Position numbers and translations under genes: made by a program. DNA of 64,000 bases, taken from Streptomyces sp. NBC_00461. Its GTDB lineage: Bacteria; Actinomycetota; Actinomycetes; Streptomycetales; Streptomycetaceae. A model generated the notes under the pieces. It searched no databases. It worked only from the letters and a program-made list of their open reading frames with translations, and was not told the origin of the DNA. Below are positions 34,555-45,242 of the stretch, one piece after another. Numbering within the stretch: the stretch's first letter is position 1; every line of letters begins with the position of its first letter. Location of the stretch: contig NZ_CP107902.1 of the NCBI RefSeq assembly GCF_036013935.1, positions 2,947,001-3,011,000 of the forward strand. The letters run 5' to 3'.

Positions 34555-35970
34555 TTGGCGTCCGCCACATTCACCGCTCCCCCCGTACGCGCCCGCACCT
34601 CCACCCCCGCCCGACCGGTCACCGCCACCGACCCCGCTCTCGTCCGCCGCGCCGTGAAGGCGGCCGCGCTGGGCAACGCGATGGAGTGGTTCGACTTCGG
34701 TGTCTACAGCTACATCGCGGTAACGCTGGGCAAGGTCTTCTTCCCGTCCGGCAACCCCACCGCCCAGCTCCTGTCCACGTTCGGCGCCTTCGCCGCGGCC
34801 TTCCTGGTCCGTCCCGTCGGCGGCATGTTCTTCGGCCCGCTCGGCGACCGGATCGGCCGCCAGAAGGTCCTCGCACTGACGATGATCATGATGGCGGCGG
34901 GCACCTTCGCGATCGGCCTGATCCCGTCGTACGCCACGATCGGCGTCGGCGCCCCGCTGCTGCTGCTCCTGGCCCGTCTCGTCCAGGGTTTCTCGACCGG
35001 CGGTGAGTACGCCGGCGCCTCGACCTTCATCGCCGAGTACGCGCCGGACAAGCGGCGCGGCTTCCTGGGCAGCTGGCTGGAGTTCGGCACGCTGGCCGGC
35101 TACATCGGCGGCGCGGGCCTGGTCACCCTGATGACCGCGCTGCTGTCCGCCGACGACCTGGTGTCCTGGGGCTGGCGCATCCCGTTCATGATCGCGGGTC
35201 CGATGGGCATCATCGGCCTGTATCTGCGGATGCGGCTGGAGGAGACCCCGGCCTTCGCGGCGGAGGTCGAGAAGGCGGAGGCGAGCCGCCCGAAGGTCCC
35301 GCTGCGCGAGATGATCACCGGCCAGTGGCGCGCCCTGCTGCTGTGCATGGGCCTGGTCCTGGTCTTCAACGTCACCGACTACATGCTGCTGTCGTACATG
35401 CCGAGCTATCTGACCAGTGAGCTCAAGTACGACGAGACGCACGGGCTGCTCGTGGTGCTCGGCGTGATGGTGCTGATGATGGTCGTCCAGCCCTTCGCGG
35501 GCGCCCTGACCGACCGGATCGGCCGCCGCCCGGTGATCGCGGCGGGCTGCGTGGGCTTCCTGTTCCTCTCCGTCCCGGCGATCCTGCTGATCCGCCAGGG
35601 CAGCCTGGCGGCGGTCGCGCTGGGCATGGGGGCGCTGGGTCTGCTCCTGGTCTGCTTCACGGCCGCGATGCCCTCGGCCCTCCCGGCCCTGTTCCCGACC
35701 CGGGTCCGCTACGGCTCCCTGTCGATCGGCTTCAACGTGTCGGTGTCCCTGTTCGGCGGCACGACCCCGCTGGTGGTCACGGCCCTGATCGGCGCGACCG
35801 GCAACATGATGATGCCCGCGTACTACATGATGGCGGCGGCGGTCGTCGGCGGTGTGGCGGTGTGGTTCATGGCCGAGTCGGCGGGGAAGCCCCTGCCGGG
35901 GTCGGCGCCCGCGGTGGAGGCTCCCGCGACGGTTGCTTCCGCGACGGTTGCTTCCGCGACGGAGAAGTAG
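34555..35970 (+). CDS. MHS-family MFS transporter (proline/betaine or organic acid type)
   Basis: 471 residues with 12 membrane helices. The metabolite:H+ symporter signature is clear: LGNAMEWFDFGVYSYIA in helix 1, GDRIGRQKVL as motif A, QGFSTGGEYAGASTFIAEYA in helix 4, and GALTDRIGRRP as the second motif A. These proteins import osmolytes or dicarboxylates. The C-terminal tail has three similar ATVASATV segments. The TTG start at 34555 has only a distant AAAGG, so the start is less certain. Confidence 0.88.
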   Translation: MASATFTAPPVRARTSTPARPVTATDPALVRRAVKAAALGNAMEWFDFGVYSYIAVTLGKVFFPSGNPTAQLLSTFGAFAAAFLVRPVGGMFFGPLGDRIGRQKVLALTMIMMAAGTFAIGLIPSYATIGVGAPLLLLLARLVQGFSTGGEYAGASTFIAEYAPDKRRGFLGSWLEFGTLAGYIGGAGLVTLMTALLSADDLVSWGWRIPFMIAGPMGIIGLYLRMRLEETPAFAAEVEKAEASRPKVPLREMITGQWRALLLCMGLVLVFNVTDYMLLSYMPSYLTSELKYDETHGLLVVLGVMVLMMVVQPFAGALTDRIGRRPVIAAGCVGFLFLSVPAILLIRQGSLAAVALGMGALGLLLVCFTAAMPSALPALFPTRVRYGSLSIGFNVSVSLFGGTTPLVVTALIGATGNMMMPAYYMMAAAVVGGVAVWFMAESAGKPLPGSAPAVEAPATVASATVASATEK

Positions 35971-36078
35971 GAGCGATCGAAGCCCGGCGGCCGGAACCGG
36001 CGCATACTCGAAATCGTTGACCCGACCGGCTGACGCGCTGTTGGCAGCGTTGACGAGCCCTATGAAAGGCGTAGGTGA

Positions 36079-36750
36079 ATGAGCGAGTCGCAGCTCTGGG
36101 ACGACGTGGACGACTACTTCGCCACCCAGCTCTCGCCGAACGACGAAGCACTGCAGGCGGCGTTGCGCGACAGCGAGGCGGCCGAGCTGCCGTCCATCGC
36201 CGTCAGCCCACCCCAGGGCAAGTTCCTGCAGCTCCTCGCCCAGATCCAGGACGCCCGCACCATCCTGGAGATCGGCACCCTCGGCGGCTACAGCACCATC
36301 TGGATGGCCCGCGCACTGCCCGAGGACGGCCGTCTGGTCTCGCTCGAATACAGCGCCAAGCACGCCGAGGTCGCCACCCGCAACATCGCGCGCGCGGGCC
36401 TGGACCGGATCGTCGAGGTGCGGGTGGGCCCCGCCCTGGAGTCGCTGCCCAAGCTGGCCGACGAGAACCCGGCGCCCTTCGACCTGGTCTTCATCGACGC
36501 CGACAAGGCCAACAACCCGCGCTACGTGGAGTGGGCGCTCAGGCTCACGCGCGCGGGCAGCCTGATCGTCGTGGACAACGTCGTACGGAGCGGCCGGGTC
36601 GCCGACGCGGACAGCACGTCACCCGACGTGCTGGGCACCCGCGCCGCCATCGAACTGATCGCCTCGCACCCGCGGTTGAGCGGCACGGCGATCCAGACGG
36701 TGGGCAGCAAGGGCCACGACGGCTTCGCACTCGCGCGCGTGCTGGCGTAG
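36079..36750 (+). CDS. SAM-dependent O-methyltransferase (COMT-like family)
   Basis: A 223-residue cytosolic methyltransferase. Motif I is ILEIGTLGGYSTIWMA (about 62-77). VSLEYSAKHAEVA holds the ribose-binding glutamate. FDLVFIDADKANNPRYVEWA (about 134-153) supplies metal-binding aspartates, and IVVDNVVRSGRV the third. This matches metal-dependent catechol/caffeoyl-CoA-type O-methyltransferases. ATG 36079 has GAAAGG upstream. Acceptor unknown. Confidence 0.9.
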   Translation: MSESQLWDDVDDYFATQLSPNDEALQAALRDSEAAELPSIAVSPPQGKFLQLLAQIQDARTILEIGTLGGYSTIWMARALPEDGRLVSLEYSAKHAEVATRNIARAGLDRIVEVRVGPALESLPKLADENPAPFDLVFIDADKANNPRYVEWALRLTRAGSLIVVDNVVRSGRVADADSTSPDVLGTRAAIELIASHPRLSGTAIQTVGSKGHDGFALARVLA

Positions 36751-36798
36751 CCCCTGCCCACCGGGAACCCCGTGTCCTGCTCAGGACTCGGGTTCCGC

Positions 36799-37191
36799 TC
36801 AGAACTCGTGGTAGAAGCCGACGTTGACGCTGCGCGGGGCGGTGCGGTCCAGGACGACGATCTCGCCGTTGCCGCCCCTCGGCAGCGGCACGGTCCCGCC
36901 GTAGACGAGCGGCTGCGCGTACTCGCCGACGATCAGCCGGACCTCGGAGGACGGGTCGTCCTGCGAGCCGCGCAGCCAGGTCACCTGCCAGGTCCCCTCC
37001 GGGCCGCACAGGAACTCCAGGTGGACCCGTGAGATGAACAGCCAGTCGTCGGGCGTCACGAGACGGCACACGGATTTGTCACGCCCCACCCGCAGCACGG
37101 CGCCGGGCTCACTGGGTGCGTCGGCCATGAGCATGCCGGCCGTGGCCCCCTCTTCCGCCCCGGAGACGGTGGCCATGGTCAGTTCGAGCAC
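36799..37191 (-). CDS. FHA-like domain protein
   Basis: 130 residues. VLRVGRDKSVCRLVTPDDWL followed by FISRVHLEF (about 30-58) contains the forkhead-associated Gly-Arg and Ser-Arg-x-His core, suggesting phosphothreonine-peptide recognition. The remainder continues as beta strands to the C-terminus (RSVNVGFYHEF). GTG 37191 was chosen because GAGGAG lies six bases upstream; ATG 37176 is an alternative. No kinase is adjacent. Confidence 0.7.
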   Translation of the reverse strand: MLELTMATVSGAEEGATAGMLMADAPSEPGAVLRVGRDKSVCRLVTPDDWLFISRVHLEFLCGPEGTWQVTWLRGSQDDPSSEVRLIVGEYAQPLVYGGTVPLPRGGNGEIVVLDRTAPRSVNVGFYHEF

Positions 37192-37272
37192 GCGCTGCTC
37201 CTCTTGAAGTGTCCTTACACAGCGGCCGCATGATAAATCGCCCGGCGGTGCCGCGTCCGGCACAATGGACTC

Positions 37273-37701
37273 ATGACCGAGCGAAAGCCACCGGGTGTCC
37301 CGTTCGAGTCCTGGGTCGACAAGCAGATCCGTGACGCCGAGCGGCGCGGAGAGTTCGCCCAACTGCCGGGCGCGGGCAAGCCGTTGCCGTCGGGTTCCGA
37401 CACCTCGTACGACGAACTCTGGTGGATCAAGCAGAAGATGGCGCGCGAGGGCCTCTCCGTGCTGCCGCCGACGCTCGCCCTGCGCAAGGAGGCCGAGGAC
37501 GCGCTCGCCGCGGCGTACGCGGCGCCCTCGGAGCGGATCGCGCGGAAGATCATCACCGAGATCAACGTCAAGATCCGCGACATGATGTTCAAGCCGCCGC
37601 CCGGCCCCCCGCTCGGTATGAAGCCGTACGACGTCGAGGAGGTCGTACGCGAGCGGCGGGGGCGCCGGACGGCGGCGGGCGAGTCGGAGTCGGCCCTGTA
37701 G
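37273..37701 (+). CDS. DUF1992 (DnaJ-homologue subfamily C28-type) protein
   Basis: 142 residues carrying the DUF1992 signature WVDKQIRDAERRGEFAQLPG followed by AGKPLP (about 15-39) and a conserved helical segment (WWIKQKMAREGLSVLPPTLALR). Function unknown; the domain is named for a eukaryotic J-protein relative, but no J domain is present here. ATG 37273 lies 81 bases from the divergent FHA-like gene. Confidence 0.85.
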   Translation: MTERKPPGVPFESWVDKQIRDAERRGEFAQLPGAGKPLPSGSDTSYDELWWIKQKMAREGLSVLPPTLALRKEAEDALAAAYAAPSERIARKIITEINVKIRDMMFKPPPGPPLGMKPYDVEEVVRERRGRRTAAGESESAL

Positions 37702-37723
37702 GAGCCGGTCAGCGCTGCGGGAG

Positions 37724-38353
37724 TCAGCTTTGCAGGAGCCGTTCGGCCAGCTCGCGGTAGTCCCGCAGCGCCAGTCGGAGCTGCTCGGTGTCGGGGTGCG
37801 TGGCCGGGGACCCCGACTTCTCGCCCCGCTCGCCGTCCTGCCAGGACATGCGCAGGGTGCGACGGCGCCGGGTGAGTGCCTCCGTGAAGCGGCCTGCGAT
37901 CTCCTCGACCACGTGGTCGGCCTCCTCGACGGCGTCCCGGGGCCCGTCGACGAACCCGGAGACGGCCTGCCGGAGCCGGAGCTCCAGCTTGTCGCACTCC
38001 TCGTGCGGGAGGAGCCGGGTGGTGGTCGCGGCGGGCGTGGTGGAGGTGGTGCCGGTGCGGTGGGCGGTGCCGGAGGTGCTGGGGCGGCCCTTGTCGGAGG
38101 TGCTGTGGAGGTCGGAGGCGACGCCCTCGCGATCCGTCTCCTGTCCCTTCTCCTGTCCCATCACCCGTCCTGTCGTACGGTCTTCGCGCAGTCCGGCCGC
38201 TCCGCCGCCCGCGAGGTCGCCGGCGCCCCGAACGGGCTCACGCTCGGCCGCCTCCGGCGTCTGGGTCGTCCCGGTCGTCTCCGGCGGGATCGGTGTGACC
38301 GAGCGCCGCTTCGTCCTGTCCTCGGCGCCGGCGCCGGTCGTCGCGTCCGTCAT
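37724..38353 (-). CDS. Hypothetical protein, soluble paralogue of the upstream gene
   Basis: 209 residues. The N-terminal 120 are low complexity (Thr/Gly/Glu-rich, ending TTSTTPAATTTRLLP). The C-terminal 85 form a helical domain (LRQAVSGFVDGPRDAVEEAD, then HVVEEIAGRF). The gene immediately upstream has a matching RFVDAPREAVGEADRLLAEL segment, so the two are tandem paralogues and this copy lacks the membrane anchor. ATG 38353 has AAGGGGAG upstream and begins five bases after the stop of its neighbour. Function unknown. Confidence 0.72.
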   Translation of the reverse strand: MTDATTGAGAEDRTKRRSVTPIPPETTGTTQTPEAAEREPVRGAGDLAGGGAAGLREDRTTGRVMGQEKGQETDREGVASDLHSTSDKGRPSTSGTAHRTGTTSTTPAATTTRLLPHEECDKLELRLRQAVSGFVDGPRDAVEEADHVVEEIAGRFTEALTRRRRTLRMSWQDGERGEKSGSPATHPDTEQLRLALRDYRELAERLLQS

Positions 38354-38358
38354 GTCGC

Positions 38359-39030
38359 TCAACTCCCCTTTGCGTGGTGCCGGTTGAAGGCCCACGGCAG
38401 ATGGCTGCCGCTGCCGCTGGCGTCGTTGCGGGCGGTCTCCTTGCGCATGGCGGGCTTCGCGGAGTCCTCGCGGGTCGGCTTCATGAGGTCGTCGAAGAGG
38501 GCCCGGGCCTCGACCAGCGACTCGCGCATCTCCTCGGTGTCGGCGCGGTCGCCGTCCTGCCCGCCCGCACCCGCGCTGACGACGCGGTGGACGCGCCGGT
38601 AGCCGTGGACGTGGTGGGCGTGGTGGACGGAGAGCGCGGCGAGCTGTTCGTCGTAGCGGTCGCCTTCGGGGAAGCCCCGGACGGCGGCGAGTTCCGCGAG
38701 GAGCCGGTCCGCCTCGCCGACGGCTTCACGCGGCGCGTCCACGAAGCGCTCCTGTACGGCCGTCCAGCGAGCCTCGAACTGCTCGCGCCGGCCGGGCTCC
38801 AACGGCTGCTCGCGCAGCGACCCGTGCCGCTCCACGCGCTCCGTGAGCTCCCGCTCGGTGGCCTTCGCGTCCCCGTCGTGCCGGGCCAGGGTCCGGTCGT
38901 ACTCGGGTCCGAAGCGCCGCTTCAGGTCCCGGCCGCCGCGCGGGCCCCGGGAACGCATGGTCAGGACGGCCGCGACAACGACCACGGCCGCCACGATCAC
39001 GATCAGAGCAATGATCATGCCTGTGGACAT
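38359..39030 (-). CDS. Membrane-anchored helical protein, unknown function
   Basis: 223 residues: one N-terminal membrane helix (about 5-27, IIALIVIVAAVVVVAAVLTM), an Arg-rich linker with LKRRFGPEYDRTLARHDGD, then a helical domain shared with the downstream gene. This layout is common among streptomycete secreted or anchored hypotheticals. ATG 39030 has GGAAGG upstream. Function unknown; it forms a two-gene operon with its paralogue. Confidence 0.78.
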   Translation of the reverse strand: MSTGMIIALIVIVAAVVVVAAVLTMRSRGPRGGRDLKRRFGPEYDRTLARHDGDAKATERELTERVERHGSLREQPLEPGRREQFEARWTAVQERFVDAPREAVGEADRLLAELAAVRGFPEGDRYDEQLAALSVHHAHHVHGYRRVHRVVSAGAGGQDGDRADTEEMRESLVEARALFDDLMKPTREDSAKPAMRKETARNDASGSGSHLPWAFNRHHAKGS

Positions 39031-39230
39031 GGGTGCCTTCCGTTGTGTCGGCCCCGTCGGGCCGGTTCCCCGGTCGGGTTGCCCGGAAGGCACCCCTCAA
39101 ACGGCGTCGGCGCGGCGCTCAGGGCGCGATTCGTTCGGGTGGTGTGTCGATTCGGCGGCGGTCCGATCGACGTAGGGGTGAAGGCATCACGAACAGGCAC
39201 CGCGCGGGTGCTACGGCTGAGGAGGTTGTC

Positions 39231-39863
39231 ATGAGTGAGGTCATCGCACGGCTGGCCATGTCGCTCGACGGGTACATCGCGGGACCCGAGTCGGGGCGCG
39301 AGCATCCGCTCGGCATCGGCGGGGAGCGGCTGCACTCGTGGGTGTACGGGCTGCGGACGTTCCGCGAGATGCAGGGGATGAAGGGTGGGACGACGGGCCC
39401 GGACGACGACCTGATCGCCGAGCACATCGTGCGGCCCGGCGCGGTCGTGATGGGCCACGGCATGTTCGTCACCGGGGAGATCCCCTGGGGCGAAGAGCCG
39501 CCGTTCCACGCGCCGGTGTACGTCGTCACCCACCACGCCCGCGAGTCCGTCGTGAAGAAGGGCGGCACCACCTACCACTTCGTCACCGAGGGCCCGGAGC
39601 GCGCGCTGGAGCTGGCGCGGGAGGCGGCCGACGGGAAGGACGTGTCACTGGCGGGCGGGGCGGACCTCGTGCAGCAGTTCATCCGGAACGGCCGGCTGGA
39701 CGAACTGCTGCTGCACGTGGTGCCGGTACTGGCGTGCGGCGGGCGACGGTTGTTCGACAACCTCGGCGACCAGCACATCGAGTGGGAGAAGACGCAGGTA
39801 CTGGACTCCGCGGGGGTCACGCACATCCGGTTGCGCTCCCCGCACACCGTGTCCGCAGAGTGA
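39231..39863 (+). CDS. Dihydrofolate reductase-family (RibD C-terminal-like) protein
   Basis: 210 residues of DHFR fold. VIARLAMSLDGYIAGP at the start is the first strand and loop of the family. VVMGHGMFVTGEIPWG and VSLAGGADLVQQFIRNGRLD (about 143-162) form the NADPH-binding region. It belongs to the broad RibD_C group rather than true folate DHFR; the substrate is unknown. GAGGAGG precedes ATG 39231. Confidence 0.87.
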   Translation: MSEVIARLAMSLDGYIAGPESGREHPLGIGGERLHSWVYGLRTFREMQGMKGGTTGPDDDLIAEHIVRPGAVVMGHGMFVTGEIPWGEEPPFHAPVYVVTHHARESVVKKGGTTYHFVTEGPERALELAREAADGKDVSLAGGADLVQQFIRNGRLDELLLHVVPVLACGGRRLFDNLGDQHIEWEKTQVLDSAGVTHIRLRSPHTVSAE

Positions 39864-39867
39864 GCGG

Positions 39868-42076
<2,209 letters not shown>

Positions 42077-42223
42077 TTACAGGTCCATGGTGATCGCTGT
42101 GACCGGTTATGGCCTGTTGAGTCCTGTTGGAAGCCGATATTCCGGGGGCTGGGGCAACGGCCCGAAGATGATCTGGATAACCTCTGGAGTTCGCGAGGGG
42201 AGCGTGAAGGGAGGGACGAACGC

Positions 42224-43211
42224 GTGACAGACCCGAAAGGTCACCAGTGCCCGGAGTGCGGAGCGCCCAGAGGGGCGGACAACACCCCGTCCTGCGGCTG
42301 CACTCGACGGGCGTCCGACGACCTGCGCGATGCCCGTACGGCCGAACAGGCGGCGGCGGAGGACTTCGATCCGCTGCGCATTCGGCCGTATGTCGAACTG
42401 GAGGGCGATTACGGGGCGGCCGAGCACCCGGCGACTCCGCCCGCACCGACTCCGCCCGCCCCGGCTTCGGCGGCGGCGGCCGAGGCCGAGGCGACGATGC
42501 CGTTGCGCGCCGTGAGCCCCGAGGCGCCTAGCGCCGCCGATCTGCGCCTGTTCGAGCAGACGCCCGCGGAGGGCGGCCGGTACGACGAGGCGGTGAAGCC
42601 GCGGGGCAGACGCCGTACGGTGCTACTCGGCGTGGGCGGGGCCGTGGTCGCCGTCGTGGCGGCGGCGGGGCTGGCGAGCGGGATGTTCTCGTACGAGAAG
42701 CCGTCGCGGGAAAGCGCACTGCCCGACGACGTACGCGCGAGCGTGCCGGAGGGGTCGACGGGCCCCGCGTCCGCGGCCGCGTCCCGGACCGGGGCCGCTC
42801 CTTCGCTACGGCCGTCCGCGCCGCCGGTACCGCCCGTCAGCGCGAGCCCGTCACCCTCGGCGTCCCCATCGGCGACGAGCGCCTCACCGAGCCCGTCCCG
42901 GTCGGCCGAGCCGACCCAGAGCGCGCCGACGGCCGGCGCGACCGCCACCGCCACGATCGGGGCGTCCGACAGACGCCAGCCCTCCGCCCCCCGTCCTGCG
43001 CCTCGGCTCCCAGGGCTCCGAGGTCGTCGAACTCGAACGACGGCTGACCCAGCTCGGCCTCTACACGGGCAAGGCGAGCGGCCGCTACGACGAGGGCGTC
43101 GAGGACGCGGTCAAGCGGTACCAGTGGGCGCGCGGGATCCAGGAGGACGAGCTGGGGGTGTACGGGGCGGCGACGCGGGCGCGGCTGGAGTCGGAGACAT
43201 CAGAACCGTGA
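42224..43211 (+). pseudogene. Peptidoglycan-binding-domain protein broken by a frameshift
   Basis: From GTG 42224 the protein has an N-terminal zinc-ribbon-like CPECGAPRG...CGC motif, an acidic Pro/Ala-rich cytosolic region, one membrane helix (about 127-148) and an extracellular Ser/Pro/Thr linker. At the C-run 42987-42992 the reading frame is lost. In the +1 frame the expected PG_binding_1 domain continues intact (VLRLGSQGSEVVELERRLTQ, then YQWARGI) to a stop at 43211. Five Cs instead of six would restore 328 residues. It may be a true mutation, a phase-variable tract or a sequencing error. Confidence 0.75.
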
Positions 43212-43254
43212 CGCTGCGCTTGCCTGGCCGGGGGTGGGTTGTGGGGCCGCGGCT

Positions 43255-43440
43255 TGCCGGGCTCCACCCGGCGTGGGTGCGGGCCTTCCTGGGGGCTGCC
43301 GCCCCCGGACCCCCGCGTCGGCCCTGAACGGGCCTCGTCCTCAAACGCCGGACGGGCCGAGATGCACCGACCGGCGCCTTGGAACCGCAGCTCGCCGGGC
43401 ACCACCGGACGGGCTGAAGTGCACCGGTCCCCGGGGCTCC
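43255..43440. repeat. Streptomycete-type intergenic repeat region
   Basis: GGGGGCTGCCGCCCCCGGAC and CCTCAAACGCCGGACGGG are copies of the dispersed short repeats common in streptomycete intergenic DNA. A second gacggg(c)tgaagtgcaccg-like unit repeats at 43351-43380 and 43409-43432. No gene is supported here; hairpins may terminate both convergent genes. Confidence 0.6.
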
Positions 43441-43441
43441 G

Positions 43442-44110
43442 TCAGCGCACGTACAGCCGAAGAGTGCCGTCCGCCGTGGCCTCCACCCGGACGCGTGTCA
43501 GGTCCGGCACCACCACGTCCGGCTCATGGAAGTCGGCCCGTGCGCCGACGCCGACGACGCGCATCCCTGCCGCGCGTCCGGCCTGGATTCCGGCCGCGGA
43601 ATCCTCGAAGACGATGCAGTCGGCGGGGTCGATGCCCAGTTCGGCGGCGCCCTTGAGGAATCCCTCGGGGTCCGGCTTGCTGGCACCGACCGACTCGGCG
43701 GTCACGCGCACGGCGGGAAGGTCCAGGCCGGCGGCGGCCATACGGGCCGTGGAGAGCGCCACGTCGGCCGAGGTCACCAGGGCGTGCGGGACGCCGCGCA
43801 GGGAGGCGAGGAACTCGGGCGCGCCGGGGATCGCGACGACGCCGTCCATGTCGGCGGTCTCCTCGGCGAGCATGCGCGCGTTGTCGGCGTGGTTGTGCTC
43901 CATGGGGCGGTCAGGCAGCAGCAGCGCCATGGAGGCGTAGCCCTGGCGCCCGTGCACCACCTTCATGACCTCGGCCGCGTCCAGCCCGTGCCGCTCGGAC
44001 CAGCGCCGCCAGCAGCGCTCGACGACGGCGTCGGAGTTCACGAGGGTGCCGTCCATGTCCAGCAGGAGGGCGCGGGCGGTGAGGACGGTGGGCACGGTGG
44101 TGACCGTCAT
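43442..44110 (-). CDS. HAD-superfamily sugar-phosphate phosphatase
   Basis: 222 residues. Motif I LLLDMDGTLVNSDAVVERCW (about 16-35) holds the nucleophile Asp. VTSADVA is motif II. GASKPDPEGFLKGAAELG (about 150-167) is motif III with its Lys, and CIVFEDSAAGIQAG is motif IV. The helical cap is of the beta-phosphoglucomutase / 2-deoxyglucose-6-phosphatase kind. ATG 44110 has GGAG upstream. Probably dephosphorylates small sugar phosphates. Confidence 0.88.
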   Translation of the reverse strand: MTVTTVPTVLTARALLLDMDGTLVNSDAVVERCWRRWSERHGLDAAEVMKVVHGRQGYASMALLLPDRPMEHNHADNARMLAEETADMDGVVAIPGAPEFLASLRGVPHALVTSADVALSTARMAAAGLDLPAVRVTAESVGASKPDPEGFLKGAAELGIDPADCIVFEDSAAGIQAGRAAGMRVVGVGARADFHEPDVVVPDLTRVRVEATADGTLRLYVR

Positions 44111-44294
44111 CGGCAGCTCCAAGGCGCGGAGGAAGGAGCGGGGCGCAGGGTAGGGCCCCACAGGAACAAGGCGGCCCCGCCCGCCGGTCAGGGGAAACGG
44201 GCGGGAGCCACTTTGTTTCTCCACGGTACAAAATAGCCGGGGCATCCGCCACCGCTTTCGGCAACAGTTCACCGGACGTTCAGCACGAGCGGGC

Positions 44295-44876
44295 TCAGCC
44301 GGCCACCGCCTCCCAGAGGCTCCACACGCCGAGCGCCACCATCAGGAGGGCCGCGATCTTGGTGATGAGGGACAACGGGACGCGCTTCATCAGGGCTTTT
44401 CCGCCGACGATGCCGAGTCCGGCCACCGCCCACAGCGCCAGCACCGCGCCGAGGCCGACGGAGAGCGGGTCGTCATAGCGGGCCGCGAGGTTGGCCGTCA
44501 TGATCTGCGTCAGGTCTCCGAACTCGGCGACCAGGATGAGCGTGAACCCGGCACCGGCGACCTTCCAGAAGGACTGGTTCTCCGGCTTGCGGATCTCCTC
44601 GTCGCCCTCGTCCTTCTTCATCAGCAGCACCGCGGCACCGCCCAGGAAGAGGACTCCCGTCACCGCGTGCACGATCCGCTGCGGCAGCAGGGTCAGCACG
44701 CTGCCCGCCGCGACGGCCAGCGCGACATGGAGGGCGAAGGCCGCGGCGACGCCCGCGAAGACGTACGAGGCGCGGTAGCGGGTGCCGAGGACGAGCCCGG
44801 CGAGCGCGGTCTTGTCCGGCAGTTCGGCCAGGAAGACGACGCCGAAGACAAGCGCCGTGACGGTGATGCTGATCAA
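44295..44876 (-). CDS. GDT1/TMEM165 (UPF0016) family cation exporter
   Basis: 193 residues with six membrane helices in two homologous halves. Each half has a version of the family ExGDKT motif: ELPDKTALA (about 18-26, Pro replacing Gly) and EFGDLTQIM (about 118-126, Leu replacing Lys/Arg). The family exports Mn2+ (or moves Ca2+) in exchange for protons. A yybP-ykoY manganese riboswitch lies upstream, strongly supporting Mn2+ export. The start is TTG 44876 with GAGGA close upstream. Confidence 0.88.
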   Translation of the reverse strand: MISITVTALVFGVVFLAELPDKTALAGLVLGTRYRASYVFAGVAAAFALHVALAVAAGSVLTLLPQRIVHAVTGVLFLGGAAVLLMKKDEGDEEIRKPENQSFWKVAGAGFTLILVAEFGDLTQIMTANLAARYDDPLSVGLGAVLALWAVAGLGIVGGKALMKRVPLSLITKIAALLMVALGVWSLWEAVAG

Positions 44877-44927
44877 GGTTCCTCAATCGGTCGGGACTGC
44901 CCCACCGAGAGTGCTGTGACTGCGATA

Positions 44928-45074
44928 CGAGACACCTCGGTACGGCAGCACACACATGTGCACTGCTTACCGAAGGTCTCGCTGGCCGACCTCGTGACCG
45001 AGGTCTGCCTCCGGGCGCCGGCTCAGACGAGCTGAGCAGTATGTCGACGGTCCGGCGAAGAGCTACTCCCCTTC
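44928..45074 (-). promoter_or_regulatory. yybP-ykoY manganese riboswitch with expression-platform hairpin
   Basis: On the minus strand the aptamer begins GAAGGGGAGTAGC (45074-45062), the conserved Mn-riboswitch 5' loop, and ends GGCCAGCGAGACCTTC (about 44987-44972), the conserved 3' side. P1 pairs GAAGG with CCTTC. The CGAGACCTTCGGTA arm can instead pair with TACCGAGGTGTCTCG to make a long hairpin (44981-44928), excluding P1. Mn2+ binding would stabilise P1 and disrupt that hairpin, switching on the exporter 52 bases downstream. Confidence 0.85.
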
Positions 45075-45127
45075 TGCGCCGTCCATGGTACGCGACCGGC
45101 CCACGACCGAAAGTCCGGCCATAAACC

Positions 45128-45156
45128 TTGTTGTGTCATGCGCACGTCACTAGCTT
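45128..45156 (+). promoter_or_regulatory. Candidate promoter for the secreted HNH nuclease
   Basis: TTGTTG (45128-45133) and TAGCTT (45151-45156) are spaced by 17 bases, a fair match to an RpoD/HrdB-type promoter, about 87 bases before the ATG at 45243. Confidence 0.35.
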
Positions 45157-45242
45157 CTAACCGTACGCACACCCTCCCGCAACACGGCGCCGCGAGCATT
45201 CCCTCGCTCGCTCCAACGCCCCCACACCCCAAGGGAGTTCGC

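Noticed and set aside
43217..43441. Insertion-sequence end or mobile element
   Set aside because: No transposase frame and no paired terminal repeats. The sequence matches common short intergenic repeats of streptomycetes.
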